In this document: positions 18,050 to 27,635 of the stretch, one piece after another
Layout of the letters: every line of letters starts with the position of its first letter
Position numbering within the stretch: the first letter of the stretch is position 1
Origin: Pedobacter polaris
GTDB lineage: Bacteria; Bacteroidota; Bacteroidia; Sphingobacteriales; Sphingobacteriaceae
Reading direction: 5' to 3'
Assembly: GCF_005116505.1 (NCBI RefSeq)
Contig: NZ_SWBR01000001.1
Coordinates: 186,001 to 250,000, forward strand
Length of the DNA stretch: 64,000 nt
The notes under the pieces: generated by a model
The model's database searches: none
Told to the model about the DNA's origin: nothing
The model's input: only the letters and a program-made list of their open reading frames with translations
Program-made: the position numbers and the translations under genes

Positions 18050-19150
18050 ATGAGAGGTTTCGAGTTTTCTAAATTTTTGCCCAAGGATTTACCTAAAGGG
18101 GGTTTCGATGAATTGCTAAAGCTTTTTACGGAATTATTAAATTATACTGCCGGGGACGCTGGAGAGACTTTAGCTTGGATGAATGAATTAGACAAGCAAT
18201 ATAAATTTACCAATAACGAATATGGTATGGGTAATTTTATAGATGATTTGAAAGAAAAAGGCTATTTAAAGGACGAAAACGGTGAGGTTAAAATTACCGC
18301 TAAAACTGAGCAAACTATTCGCAAATCTGCATTAGAAGAAATTTTTGGCAAGCTAAAAAAAGCTGGCAAAGGGAATCATAATAGCAATATTTCTGGCATT
18401 GGAGAAGAGAAAAATGCCGACCGAAGAGAGTATTCTTTTGGCGATAGTTTGGATCAGATTGATATGACTGCCTCTATTCAGAATGCACAAATTAACCATG
18501 GCATTAACGATTTTACATTAACAGATCGCGATTTAGAAGTTGTGGAAAAAGATTACAAAACACTAACCTCAACTGTTTTGATGATTGACATTTCTCACTC
18601 TATGATTTTATATGGAGAAGATAGGATAACGCCTGCCAAAAAAACTGCGATGGCCTTGGCCGAATTAATCAAAACCAAATACCCAAAAGATACTTTAGAT
18701 ATTGTTGTATTTGGCAATGATGCTTGGCCGATAACCATTAAAGATTTACCTTATTTACAAGTTGGCCCTTACCATACTAACACCTTAGCTGGATTAGAAT
18801 TGGCTACAGATTTATTGCGCAGGAGAAAAACTCACAATAAACAAATTTTTATGATTACTGATGGTAAACCAACTTGCTTAAAAGAAAACGGAAGGTATTA
18901 TAAAAATAGCATGGGTTTAGATAGAAAAGTGATTGGAAAGACATTAAACATGGCTGCACAATGCAAGCGCCTAAATATCCCTATTACCACTTTCATGATT
19001 GCCCAAGACCCCTATTTACAACAATTTGTTCGTCAGTTTACTCAAGTAAATGGCGGTAGAGCATTTTACAGCTCATTAACTGGCTTGGGCGAATACATTT
19101 TTGAAGATTACATTAAGAACAGAAGAAAAACTTTTAGAGGAAAGGGTTAA
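18050..19150 (+). CDS. VWA domain protein paired with an AAA+ ATPase
   Basis: A 366-residue cytoplasmic protein. The N-terminal half is helical and has no family I can name; the C-terminal half is a von Willebrand A domain with an intact MIDAS, D180-x-S182-x-S184 (MIDISHSM), and the later ITDGKPT segment. With the ATPase next door (101 bases away) this is the VWA/AAA+ pairing of the MoxR-VWA and magnesium-chelatase types, in which the ATPase remodels or loads metal into a client. The client is not visible nearby. No signal peptide or membrane segment. Confidence 0.87.
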   Translation: MRGFEFSKFLPKDLPKGGFDELLKLFTELLNYTAGDAGETLAWMNELDKQYKFTNNEYGMGNFIDDLKEKGYLKDENGEVKITAKTEQTIRKSALEEIFGKLKKAGKGNHNSNISGIGEEKNADRREYSFGDSLDQIDMTASIQNAQINHGINDFTLTDRDLEVVEKDYKTLTSTVLMIDISHSMILYGEDRITPAKKTAMALAELIKTKYPKDTLDIVVFGNDAWPITIKDLPYLQVGPYHTNTLAGLELATDLLRRRKTHNKQIFMITDGKPTCLKENGRYYKNSMGLDRKVIGKTLNMAAQCKRLNIPITTFMIAQDPYLQQFVRQFTQVNGGRAFYSSLTGLGEYIFEDYIKNRRKTFRGKG

Positions 19151-19251
19151 AGGTTTTGGGTTAAAAGTTATGGGGCTCGGTACTTATGACTTCCCAACTT
19201 TAAATAAAAGACTTTGACCTATAACACACAACTCGCAACACGTAACATAAT

Positions 19252-20736
19252 ATGCAAGCAAAAACATTAGGCGAATTAAAAGCCAGTAATTATAAATCAT
19301 TAAGTGTTAAAGATGAACTAAGAAAAAACTTAATCATTCAGCTTAAAGCAAAAGAAGAAGGATTTGAAGGTATTTTAGGTTACGAAGAAACAGTGATTCC
19401 AGAATTACAAACCGCAATTTTATCACGTCACAATATATTACTATTGGGTTTAAGAGGGCAAGCTAAAACAAAAATTGCCCGTTTATTGGTTAATCTATTA
19501 GATGAATATATTCCTTACGTTGCTGGAAGTGAAATTTTTGATGACCCATTGAATCCAATCTCATGGTTTGCGAGGAATGAAATTAATACAAAGGGTGATG
19601 ATACAGCCATTTTATGGCAACACCGCAGCGAACGTTATACCGAAAAACTAGCTACCCCAGATGTTACTGTTGCAGATTTAATTGGAGATGTTGACCCAAT
19701 AAAGGCTGCTACTTTAAAATTAACCTACAATGATGAACGTGTTATTCATTTTGGTTTAATACCAAGGGCACACCGCAGTATTTTTGTAATTAATGAATTA
19801 CCAGATTTACAGGCTCGTATTCAGGTAGCATTGTTTAACATGCTACAAGAAAAAGACATCCAAATACGTGGCTTTAAGTTACGTTTACCATTAGATATTC
19901 AATTTGTTTTTACAGCAAACCCAGAAGATTATACCAATCGGGGTAGTATCGTAACTCCATTAAAAGACAGAATTGAAAGTCAGATTTTAACGCATTATCC
20001 TAAAACAATTGAGATTTCTAGAAAGATAACTTTTCAAGAAGCAAAACTTACTAAAGATCAGCGTTCATTAATTGAGGTGGATGGCTTGGTTAAAGATTTA
20101 GTGGAGCAAATTGCTTTTGAAGCACGTAAGAGTGAGTTTATTGATCAAAAGTCTGGTGTTTCTGCCCGTTTAACTATTTCTGCTTATGAGAATTTAGTTA
20201 GCAATGCAGAGCGAAGAATGCTGATCAATAATGAAGAGTTAACCTTTGTACGCTTAGCAGATTTGAGCGGAATTATTCCGGCTGTTACCGGTAAAATAGA
20301 ATTGGTATATGAAGGCGAATTAGAGGGACCAGCAAAAGTTGCACATACTTTAATAGGCAAAGCAATTAAAAGTTTATTTGCTCGCTATTTTCCAGACCCA
20401 GAAAGAGCTAAAAAGAGCAAGACTGCCAATCCATATACAAAAATCACCGAATGGTTTACAGAAGGCAATACAATCGCAATAGCAGATGATCAAAATATAG
20501 CAAAGTATACAAAAGAATTAATGGCTGTTGATGGTTTACACGAGTTGGTTAAGAAGTTCCATTCAAAATTGAGCGAAAATCAAACTTTATTGTTGATGGA
20601 ATTCGTTTTACATGGTTTGGCAGAACATTCTCAAGTAAGTAAAAATTACATTAACGGAGGTTTTGGTTTTGCAGATATGTTCGAAAGCCTTTTCAATGTA
20701 GATTTGGAAGACGAGGATGATGAAGATTTTAGATAG
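19252..20736 (+). CDS. AAA+ ATPase of the magnesium-chelatase/MoxR type
   Basis: A 494-residue ATPase. Walker A is G66-LRGQAK-T73; the Walker B stretch is IFVINELPDLQARIQVALFN, where the usual Asp of DE is Asn. Sensor-type sequences follow (FVFTANPEDYTNRGSIVTPLKDRIESQI). I recall NELPDL as normal for this subfamily, so I do not read the Asn as damage. A long helical C-terminus ends in an acidic tail (DLEDEDDEDF). Gene order VWA then ATPase, both +, suggests one chaperone-like complex; the substrate is unknown. Confidence 0.87.
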   Translation: MQAKTLGELKASNYKSLSVKDELRKNLIIQLKAKEEGFEGILGYEETVIPELQTAILSRHNILLLGLRGQAKTKIARLLVNLLDEYIPYVAGSEIFDDPLNPISWFARNEINTKGDDTAILWQHRSERYTEKLATPDVTVADLIGDVDPIKAATLKLTYNDERVIHFGLIPRAHRSIFVINELPDLQARIQVALFNMLQEKDIQIRGFKLRLPLDIQFVFTANPEDYTNRGSIVTPLKDRIESQILTHYPKTIEISRKITFQEAKLTKDQRSLIEVDGLVKDLVEQIAFEARKSEFIDQKSGVSARLTISAYENLVSNAERRMLINNEELTFVRLADLSGIIPAVTGKIELVYEGELEGPAKVAHTLIGKAIKSLFARYFPDPERAKKSKTANPYTKITEWFTEGNTIAIADDQNIAKYTKELMAVDGLHELVKKFHSKLSENQTLLLMEFVLHGLAEHSQVSKNYINGGFGFADMFESLFNVDLEDEDDEDFR

Positions 20737-20788
20737 ACTTGTAACTAAAATCTCATTTCTAATCTAACAATTAATAAATTCTTTTTTA

Positions 20789-22048
20789 ATGCGTCAGTTA
20801 ATTACTTTATCTATAATTTCCATTTTATTGTTAGCCTTCGATTTGTATTGTTACAAAGCGATTCTTTCTGTTTTTAAAAACTGGAAACCAACTACAAAAA
20901 AGTGGTTTAAAATTTCTTACTGGGCTTACACACTGCTTTTAATCATTGGTGTGTTTTGTTCAATTTATTTTAAAACGGTTTTATTTTTATCGTTAAAATC
21001 TATCATTCTAGTTGCGTTTTTCTTAACCGTGATTTGCAAATTCGTTTTATTGCCTTTTCTGATAATTGATGATTTGAGAAGATTAGTAATTAAGCTAACG
21101 AGGATAAGAAAAAAGAATGTAGTAGATTCTACTAAGGAAACAATTGCTGGAAATCCGATTAGTCGTTCTGATTTTTTAGTTAAAGCTGGCCTAATAACTG
21201 CTGCTGTACCATTAAGTTCTTTAAGTTGGGGGATTATTTCTGGGGCATATGATTATCAAATTAAAAGGGTGAAATTAGTTCTCCCTAACCTGCCTAAAGC
21301 TTTTGATGGAATTACAATGGCTCAAATTTCTGACATTCACTCAGGAAGTTTTTATAACAAAACTGCAGTCAAGGGTGGTGTTGAAATGCTGTTGGCTGAA
21401 AAACCAGATTTTGTATTCTTTACAGGTGACTTAGTTAATAACCTAACGAATGAGGTAAGAGAATACCAAGATATTTTTTCTAAAGTTAAAGCACCGCTTG
21501 GCGTATATTCTACCTTAGGTAACCACGATTATGGCGATTATCATTTTGGAAGAGAGAGTTCTCCTGCAAAAGTGAAAAACCTACAAGACATGATAACTAC
21601 CCATAAAACCATGGGGTGGAATTTATTGATGAATGAAAACAGAAGGTTAAAAGTTAATGGAGAAGAAATTGGAATTTTAGGTATTGAAAATTGGGGAATG
21701 GGTCGTTTCCCTAAATACGGAAAGATGGAATTAGCTCATCAAAACACTCACGATTTGCCAGTTAAGCTTTTGCTTTCTCACGACCCTTCTCATTGGCGTG
21801 GTGAAGTTCTAGAAAAATATCAAGATATCGATGCGATGTTTAGCGGCCATACACATGGGATGCAATTTGGCGTTAAACTTAAAGATTTTCAATGGAGCCC
21901 TGTACAATATCTTTACAAAGAATGGGCAGGATTATATCGCGAAAAACAACAACAGTTATACGTTAATGTGGGTTATGGATTTTTAGGCTACCCTGGTCGT
22001 GTAGGAATTTTACCAGAAATTACGATATTTGAATTGAAACGGGCATAA
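20789..22048 (+). CDS. Membrane-anchored metallophosphoesterase
   Basis: A 419-residue calcineurin-like phosphoesterase. About four hydrophobic helices (residues 1-105) precede the catalytic domain, plus a further hydrophobic stretch around residues 125-150. The metal-binding motifs are complete: DIHSG, FTGDLVNN, LGNHDYGDY, LLSHDPSHW and SGHTHGMQFG. This layout resembles YaeI/YkuE-type enzymes that act on lipids such as UDP-diacylglucosamine, but I cannot decide substrate. The UbiA-like gene follows 15 bases downstream. Confidence 0.9.
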   Translation: MRQLITLSIISILLLAFDLYCYKAILSVFKNWKPTTKKWFKISYWAYTLLLIIGVFCSIYFKTVLFLSLKSIILVAFFLTVICKFVLLPFLIIDDLRRLVIKLTRIRKKNVVDSTKETIAGNPISRSDFLVKAGLITAAVPLSSLSWGIISGAYDYQIKRVKLVLPNLPKAFDGITMAQISDIHSGSFYNKTAVKGGVEMLLAEKPDFVFFTGDLVNNLTNEVREYQDIFSKVKAPLGVYSTLGNHDYGDYHFGRESSPAKVKNLQDMITTHKTMGWNLLMNENRRLKVNGEEIGILGIENWGMGRFPKYGKMELAHQNTHDLPVKLLLSHDPSHWRGEVLEKYQDIDAMFSGHTHGMQFGVKLKDFQWSPVQYLYKEWAGLYREKQQQLYVNVGYGFLGYPGRVGILPEITIFELKRA

Positions 22049-22063
22049 TTAAACCTGTTATAC

Positions 22064-22957
22064 ATGATTAAAAAGGCATTTTTTTCTATATTAGATTTTC
22101 TGCTTTTCAGCAATCTCTTTATTGCTTTCTGTGCCGTTGCGCAAGGCTTAGTCACTTATTATTTACTTAAGCTACAGCCAGATAAATATATACTGATGTT
22201 TGTGTTCTGTTCTACTTTGTTGGTATATAACCTAAGTATGTTATTATCAGAACCAAAAGAACCACAAAAATCTCCATTTAAACGGGTAAGATGGATTTTT
22301 TCGCATCATCGATTGATTATTTCCATTACCTTAATAGCAGCGCTCTGTATTATTCCGTTAGGTTTGTGGTATTTGAGTTTTCAATCTCAACTGCTAATGG
22401 GTTTTGTAGGCGTTATTGCACTGGCTTATAATTTTCCTTTTTTAAAACTTAATGATAAAAAGATAGGCTTAAGGAATTTACCAGGCATTAAATTGTTCTT
22501 AATTGCCTTTGTTTGGTCTATGAGCTGTGTACTCTTACCTATTGTACAGATAGAAAGTAATTTTGGTTTGTCGGTATCACTAGGTGCTACTTTACTATTG
22601 GTAGCCAAGCGTTTTCTATTTATTTGCGCAATAACAATTCCATTCGATATCCGAGATTTATTTCAAGATAAACTCTACGAATTAAAAACTATCCCAGTAA
22701 TGTTAGGTGAAAAAAAAGCCTGGATTTTTTGCCAAGCTCTATTAATCTTATGTTTTATTTTATTAATCCTTTTTACAAAAGAATTTAACTTAAATGTTAT
22801 TGGATTGGCACTAACTTTATTCCTTACGGGATGGCTAATCTTTAAATCAAATATTAAAAGAAATGAATATTTTTATTTCTTCTTTTTAGATGGAACAATG
22901 ATTTTACAATGTCTAATTCTATGGGCATTTAGCTTTTTTCAACACATAGCTCACTAA
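22064..22957 (+). CDS. UbiA-family prenyltransferase-like membrane protein
   Basis: A 297-residue protein with seven to nine hydrophobic helices. The stretch FDIRDLFQDKLYELKTIP resembles the second Asp-rich motif of UbiA prenyltransferases (DxxD), and AYNFPFLK precedes the conserved region. The first Asp-rich motif (NDxxD) is not evident: the N-terminal part has only NLSMLL. It may therefore be a divergent or non-canonical member. It is probably co-transcribed with the metallophosphoesterase. Confidence 0.7.
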   Translation: MIKKAFFSILDFLLFSNLFIAFCAVAQGLVTYYLLKLQPDKYILMFVFCSTLLVYNLSMLLSEPKEPQKSPFKRVRWIFSHHRLIISITLIAALCIIPLGLWYLSFQSQLLMGFVGVIALAYNFPFLKLNDKKIGLRNLPGIKLFLIAFVWSMSCVLLPIVQIESNFGLSVSLGATLLLVAKRFLFICAITIPFDIRDLFQDKLYELKTIPVMLGEKKAWIFCQALLILCFILLILFTKEFNLNVIGLALTLFLTGWLIFKSNIKRNEYFYFFFLDGTMILQCLILWAFSFFQHIAH

Positions 22958-23059
22958 GAAAAGCACAGAGTACTTAAAATTTAAACTTTATTGGTTATTA
23001 AATGAAGTAACTAAAATTTGTTAATTTTTCGGACCCACGCCATTCTACTAATTCTCTAA

Positions 23060-23749
23060 TTAGCCAGCATTAAACCGATAGCCTATGCCACGTACAGTTT
23101 GCAATAATTGTGGGTTATCTGGATTAAGCTCAATTTTTTTACGCAGACGAACAATGTGCATGTCTAATGTACGAGTGTTTACATCAGAATTATAGCCCCA
23201 AACCACTAACATTAATTCATCACGATTAATTACTTTATTAGGGTTACGCAAAAAGTACAACAATATCCTGTTTTCTAAAATTGTCAACTCAATCTTTTTA
23301 CCATCACGAAATAAAGTATGGATGTTTGGATGGTGCTCCATATTACCAAAACGATGAATTTCTGAACGATCGTTGTTAAGTAAGAATTTTACTTTGCTAT
23401 CTAACATCGCTACCAAAACGTCCATATTAAAAGGCTTAGTAACATAATCTGACGCACCAAAATTATAAGCATCAATTTTATCTACATCTTGTGCTTTTGC
23501 AGTCATCATGATAATTAAACCTTCATAGCCTTGTTTACGCACTTCTTCACAAACTTCAGCTCCTTCTTTGCCGGGCAACATCCAGTCAAGCAAAACGATA
23601 TCTGGTTTTTCCGTCATTATTGTTTCTACAGCAGTTAAACCATCGCTATTTTCTAGCACTTGATAAGCTTCCGCTTGTAAACGATGAACTACTAAAAAAC
23701 GTAAGTTCTCATCATCCTCAACTATCAATATTTTAATTCCTTTAGACAT
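23060..23749 (-). CDS. OmpR/PhoB-type response regulator
   Basis: A 229-residue two-component regulator. The receiver has the acidic pocket (VEDDEN), phospho-acceptor D55 (LLDWMLPGKEG), T in MMTAK and K in VTKPF. A winged-helix DNA-binding domain follows (LTILENRILLYFL, NTRTLDMHIVRLRKKI, TVRGIGYRF). Closest in style to RprY of Bacteroidota, though I do not assign the symbol. It is the third gene after the S9 lipoprotein and histidine kinase, 78 bases after the kinase. Confidence 0.95.
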   Translation of the reverse strand: MSKGIKILIVEDDENLRFLVVHRLQAEAYQVLENSDGLTAVETIMTEKPDIVLLDWMLPGKEGAEVCEEVRKQGYEGLIIMMTAKAQDVDKIDAYNFGASDYVTKPFNMDVLVAMLDSKVKFLLNNDRSEIHRFGNMEHHPNIHTLFRDGKKIELTILENRILLYFLRNPNKVINRDELMLVVWGYNSDVNTRTLDMHIVRLRKKIELNPDNPQLLQTVRGIGYRFNAG

Positions 23750-23762
23750 ATTTATTTGTTTT

Positions 23763-23826
23763 AAGATTGAAGGTTAAAAGTTGGAAAGTTGACAAGCAAC
23801 ATTACAACGTTAAAACATTACAACAT
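23763..23826 (-). repeat. Low-complexity word-like leader before the response regulator
   Basis: The 78-base gap between kinase and regulator contains ACATTACAAC twice (around 23800 and 23816 on the + strand) separated by GTTAAA, plus GGTTAAAAGTTGG and GGAAAGTTG. The phrase GGTTAAAAGTT also occurs near 19159, in the gap before the ATPase gene. It looks like slippage-made filler. No promoter motif is clear. Confidence 0.5.
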
Positions 23827-23827
23827 T

Positions 23828-25498
23828 TCAATTATTATAGGGTAGTACAATTTTAAATTCCGTTCCTTTATCTACTACACTTTTCACAGAAATTTCACCG
23901 TTCATAAAGTTAACGAGTTCCTTACAAAATGCCAAACCTAAGCCAACGCTCCCATTTTGATTATATCGGTTTTGTATGCGGTAAAACTTTTTAAAGATAT
24001 TATTTATTTCTGATGATGGAATACCAATTCCAGCATCTTTAAACCTAAACACAATACGATCTTTAATTAAACGGGCTGAAATATGTAGTTTTTTATGATC
24101 TGGAGAAGAGTATTTATACGCGTTCTCTGCTAAATTATCGAACAAACTACCCAATAGAACTGGGTCAGTTATAAATGTTCTAAAACCAGAAATCTCATAC
24201 GTAAAATTAAAATCTGGATGCTTTAATGTATGTGCTTCTACAGTACTTTCTATAAAATCTTCGATGTTTATTTCATCTTGATTTAAAGTTATTGCCTTAT
24301 TTTCTATTTGTGTAAAAGCTAATAATTTATTCATCAAACCATTTAACTTATCAGCTTCTTCATCTAAAATTCTACCATACATTTGCTGCTCTTTTTCAGA
24401 CAGACTTGATGCACTTTTAATGTTATTACCAGCAATCTTGATCACACTTACGGGCGTTTTAAATTCATGTGTTAAGTTGGTTACAAAATCATATTGAAGC
24501 TTAAACATTTTATGGTTGATGTTTAAGTTACGGTAAATTAAAAATGCAACTAGAACCAAAACTCCATAAAACAATAACAATAAGGCTGCAATGGGTAAGA
24601 AATAACTAAATATTTCTTTTTTAACAAAGGATTTAGAAGAAATAAAGAATAGCTTATAATCAGAAAAAGGGCCGCCTAGTGTGATTTCGCCTGTTACATA
24701 TTCAGATGAGGTATCTAGAGGGTCGTAAGTTATAGGAACAACCTTAACCTTTTGATAAAGTAAGGGCCTGGTATTGTTTATTTTAATTCTATTAGGATCC
24801 AATTGGAAAGAAAGCATGTCTTGTTGGTAAACAGGTTCTGCATCCAGTTTAGTTGTCACCATTTTTTTATAGCTTTTTAAGATCTCAAAGCTTGGGATAT
24901 TAAAATAATCAATTCTATTAGATTGGATATTTGTGAAATTACTAAAAAGCTCTTCCTGACTTGGGACTTTATTTGTATCCAATTTTTGAACAAAATTGAT
25001 CAACTTAAAAGAAACCGAGTTAAAGTTTTCTAAAGTAACATTGTTTTTTACTTGAGCCTCGCCAATAAGTTTTCCAGAATTTTTAGTGCCTAATTTTTTA
25101 AATTGATATACACTTTTCATACCTACAGAAAAGTTGCCTAAGTTAATTCCATCATCGAAATATTTCTCATTTTTCACTTCTGTATCATAAAAAACAACCT
25201 TTGTAACAAATGGGTACTGAATTAAAATGGTATCTACAAACTTAGAGGCTGTTGCAGAATCTAAGTAACCATTGTAGAAAGAAATTTCCGGCAATTTATT
25301 TAAGAAAAAATCATTGTAGGGTTTAATGCTTTCTTCAAGAACATTTGCTTTGGCCGATACAAACGCATTTTCGATATTCTTTTTACTGAACTTATAAGCT
25401 AAAAAAAGCGAAAGAATAAAAATGATAGAAATTAAGCCAATAAAAGTTACTATCAGCAAAAAATTCTTACGGTAGCCACTATCCTTTTCTGAAATCAT
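23828..25498 (-). CDS. Membrane sensor histidine kinase
   Basis: A 556-residue kinase with a helix at residues 12-32, an extracytoplasmic sensor of about 260 residues with no domain I recognise, and a second helix near 295-320. The H box is NLTHEFKTPVSVIK with phospho-acceptor H344. The ATPase region has LAENAYKYSS (N box), FKDAGIGI (G1), FKKFYRIQNRY (F box) and GSVGLGLAFCKELV (G2). Partner of the response regulator downstream; both follow the S9 lipoprotein (14-base gap), so that exported protein may take part in sensing (inference). Confidence 0.95.
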   Translation of the reverse strand: MISEKDSGYRKNFLLIVTFIGLISIIFILSLFLAYKFSKKNIENAFVSAKANVLEESIKPYNDFFLNKLPEISFYNGYLDSATASKFVDTILIQYPFVTKVVFYDTEVKNEKYFDDGINLGNFSVGMKSVYQFKKLGTKNSGKLIGEAQVKNNVTLENFNSVSFKLINFVQKLDTNKVPSQEELFSNFTNIQSNRIDYFNIPSFEILKSYKKMVTTKLDAEPVYQQDMLSFQLDPNRIKINNTRPLLYQKVKVVPITYDPLDTSSEYVTGEITLGGPFSDYKLFFISSKSFVKKEIFSYFLPIAALLLLFYGVLVLVAFLIYRNLNINHKMFKLQYDFVTNLTHEFKTPVSVIKIAGNNIKSASSLSEKEQQMYGRILDEEADKLNGLMNKLLAFTQIENKAITLNQDEINIEDFIESTVEAHTLKHPDFNFTYEISGFRTFITDPVLLGSLFDNLAENAYKYSSPDHKKLHISARLIKDRIVFRFKDAGIGIPSSEINNIFKKFYRIQNRYNQNGSVGLGLAFCKELVNFMNGEISVKSVVDKGTEFKIVLPYNN

Positions 25499-25512
25499 AT
25501 TAGATTAACAGG

Positions 25513-27405
25513 TTATTTCTTTTTCAAATTGCTGTCTAGAAATTGCTCTAAAGCTGCGTAAACTTTTTGCCTACTCTCCTCGCGATTCATTGCAAATGAA
25601 AACTCTTCTTTTTCAAAATAAGTAACTGGTACATTACGCTTTTTAAGTTCTTTTACCAGTCTTATTCCATCATTAGCATTAATACGTGGATCTTTAATAT
25701 TTTGTGTAATAAAAATAGGAATATTAATTTTATCGGCATGAAATAATGGCGATGCCTGACTCATATACTCTACGTCTGTTATTGGGTTGCCAACAATTTC
25801 GTAGTACATCTGCAAATTAGATTTTAGAAATGGTGGAATAGAATTTAAATAGCTAAATAAGTTTAACACTCCAGCATTTGAAGCTGCACATTTATATAGC
25901 TTAGGATTTTTGATTGCAGCAGTTAATGCAATATATCCACCAAATCCACTTCCATAAATTGCAATCCTTTTAGGATCAGCCACTTTCTCATTAATTAACC
26001 ACTTTACACCATCATCAATATCATCCTGTATTTTACCCCCCCACTGCTTAAAACCAGCAGCATAGAAATTTTTCCCATATCCTGTAGAACCTCTATAGTT
26101 GATTTGCAAAACGGCATATCCTCTATTTGCTAAAAATTGTACTTCTGCATTGTAAGTCCAAGTATTACGCTGTCCAGGTCCATTATGTGGCAACACCACT
26201 ACTGGAAGCTTTTTAGCTTCTGTATTTAATGGTAGGGTTAAATAGCCACTAATTTTTAATCCATCTCTCGATGTATAACTTATTGGCTTCATTTCACACA
26301 TCTGCTCCTCGTTAATTGCAGAGTTGATGTCACTTAGTTTTTTAATCTTACCAGTATTGGCTATATACAAATAATATGAGCCAGGATTACGGTCTGTAAA
26401 TGTTCTAATTACAAATACATTTTCGTTTTTATCTCTATCTATTATTCTGTACTCAGTTTTCGGTAATAATTTATCCAGTTTTTGGTAAAATACTTTTGCC
26501 TCTTTATCTAGGTAATATTTTTCCTTTTTCCAAGTTTCACACACCACAAATTCCATTCTGCTTTTTCTTCTAGAATATTGTGCATCTACAACATTTAAAG
26601 AATCATTTGCAAATAGTACGCTTTTCTCCTTTCCAGTTAAACAATCCAATTCAATTAGTGCACTTTTATCTCTATTTACATCAGAAACGGCATAAACGAT
26701 ATTTGGTTTATTTTCAGAGAATGCAACTGGATATAGCGTAGTTTTAAAATTATTAGTAATAATGGGCTTAAAAGGTTGAACTTCATTTTCACGATATAGG
26801 ATTGTTTCATTTACCCCGTCGCTAGAAGTTGCCATTCTAAGTTTGCCCTTTGTATCAGTCATCCAACTGGTAATATTTCCTGGATTTTTAGCAGCCATAA
26901 ACATTTTACCATCTCTAACATTCAATCGATATACATCATAGACAGTAGAATCTCTCTGATTAGACAGTACCAATAGAAACTTGTTATCAATTAATTGGTC
27001 TTCTAATACCCGAACTCTATACTTATCATTACTACTTAATTGTCTTTCATCTTTTCCTTCTTTATTAATGATAAACAAGTCTGATTGAAATCTTACACCT
27101 GCTTTTTCTTTGTAATAAATCAATTCATTATTACTTACCCAAGAGTAAAAACTAATATTTTTTTCATGCAATTTGGTGAGTTGAACTACATTCCCTGTAG
27201 CAATATCTTCTACAAAAAGATTTTGTTTTTTGTCTTGCAATTTCAAGTAAGAAAGACTTCTACCATCAGGAGAAATACGATATGTTGCCTTGTCTTGGGA
27301 TTTAAAAAAATCATTAACAGGAATAATAGCAACCTTATTGCTCTCATTACAAGCAAAAAGGAATACTACAAGAATCAACCAAACATATTTCTTAGCAACT
27401 GTCAT
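25513..27405 (-). CDS. S9 (prolyl oligopeptidase) family lipoprotein, catalytic His missing
   Basis: A 630-residue protein: lipoprotein signal (YVWLILVVFLFAC), an N-terminal beta-propeller (about residues 35-360) and a C-terminal alpha/beta-hydrolase. The nucleophile elbow is intact (YGSGFGGY, S486) and the acid is likely the Asp in NIKDPRIN. The usual EGHGF motif carrying the catalytic His is replaced by EEFSFAMNREE, with Phe where His should be and no His after it. So this is probably not an active serine peptidase, unless another residue substitutes. First gene of an operon with the kinase and regulator. Confidence 0.88.
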   Translation of the reverse strand: MTVAKKYVWLILVVFLFACNESNKVAIIPVNDFFKSQDKATYRISPDGRSLSYLKLQDKKQNLFVEDIATGNVVQLTKLHEKNISFYSWVSNNELIYYKEKAGVRFQSDLFIINKEGKDERQLSSNDKYRVRVLEDQLIDNKFLLVLSNQRDSTVYDVYRLNVRDGKMFMAAKNPGNITSWMTDTKGKLRMATSSDGVNETILYRENEVQPFKPIITNNFKTTLYPVAFSENKPNIVYAVSDVNRDKSALIELDCLTGKEKSVLFANDSLNVVDAQYSRRKSRMEFVVCETWKKEKYYLDKEAKVFYQKLDKLLPKTEYRIIDRDKNENVFVIRTFTDRNPGSYYLYIANTGKIKKLSDINSAINEEQMCEMKPISYTSRDGLKISGYLTLPLNTEAKKLPVVVLPHNGPGQRNTWTYNAEVQFLANRGYAVLQINYRGSTGYGKNFYAAGFKQWGGKIQDDIDDGVKWLINEKVADPKRIAIYGSGFGGYIALTAAIKNPKLYKCAASNAGVLNLFSYLNSIPPFLKSNLQMYYEIVGNPITDVEYMSQASPLFHADKINIPIFITQNIKDPRINANDGIRLVKELKKRNVPVTYFEKEEFSFAMNREESRQKVYAALEQFLDSNLKKK

Positions 27406-27414
27406 ATATATTTA

Positions 27415-27422
27415 CAAAAATA
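27415..27422 (-). promoter_or_regulatory. -7 element before the S9-kinase-regulator operon
   Basis: The minus strand reads TATTTTTG with nine bases to the start codon at 27405. A start site about seven bases downstream leaves a leader of only a few bases. Confidence 0.5.
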
Positions 27423-27635
27423 CGCAACCCTTATTTGGCAAAGGCACTAAACATTAATATTGTTACTTAAAACCAAATAGCACCTGAGTTCTCAATGTAG
27501 CAACATTGTGATTATTTCAAATAATAATATCAGTAACAATTAGAATACGCGCTAACAATTTTCGTTATTTTAGCGAAGATGTTTAAGGTAAGCAACAATT
27601 ATTTAAATTTAGACTGTAAGCTGATTTCCCCCCAA

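Noticed and set aside
19252..20736. Asn in the Walker B motif as a sign of a dead ATPase
   Set aside because: NELPDL appears, as far as I recall, to be the normal form in this VWA-linked subfamily, so it is not evidence of inactivity.
23048..23063. Small palindrome CTAATT/AATTAG as a terminator for the response regulator
   Set aside because: Six AT pairs overlapping the stop codon with no T run are too weak to call.
27085..27450. 121-residue open frame on the + strand
   Set aside because: Antisense to the S9 lipoprotein start; no independent support.
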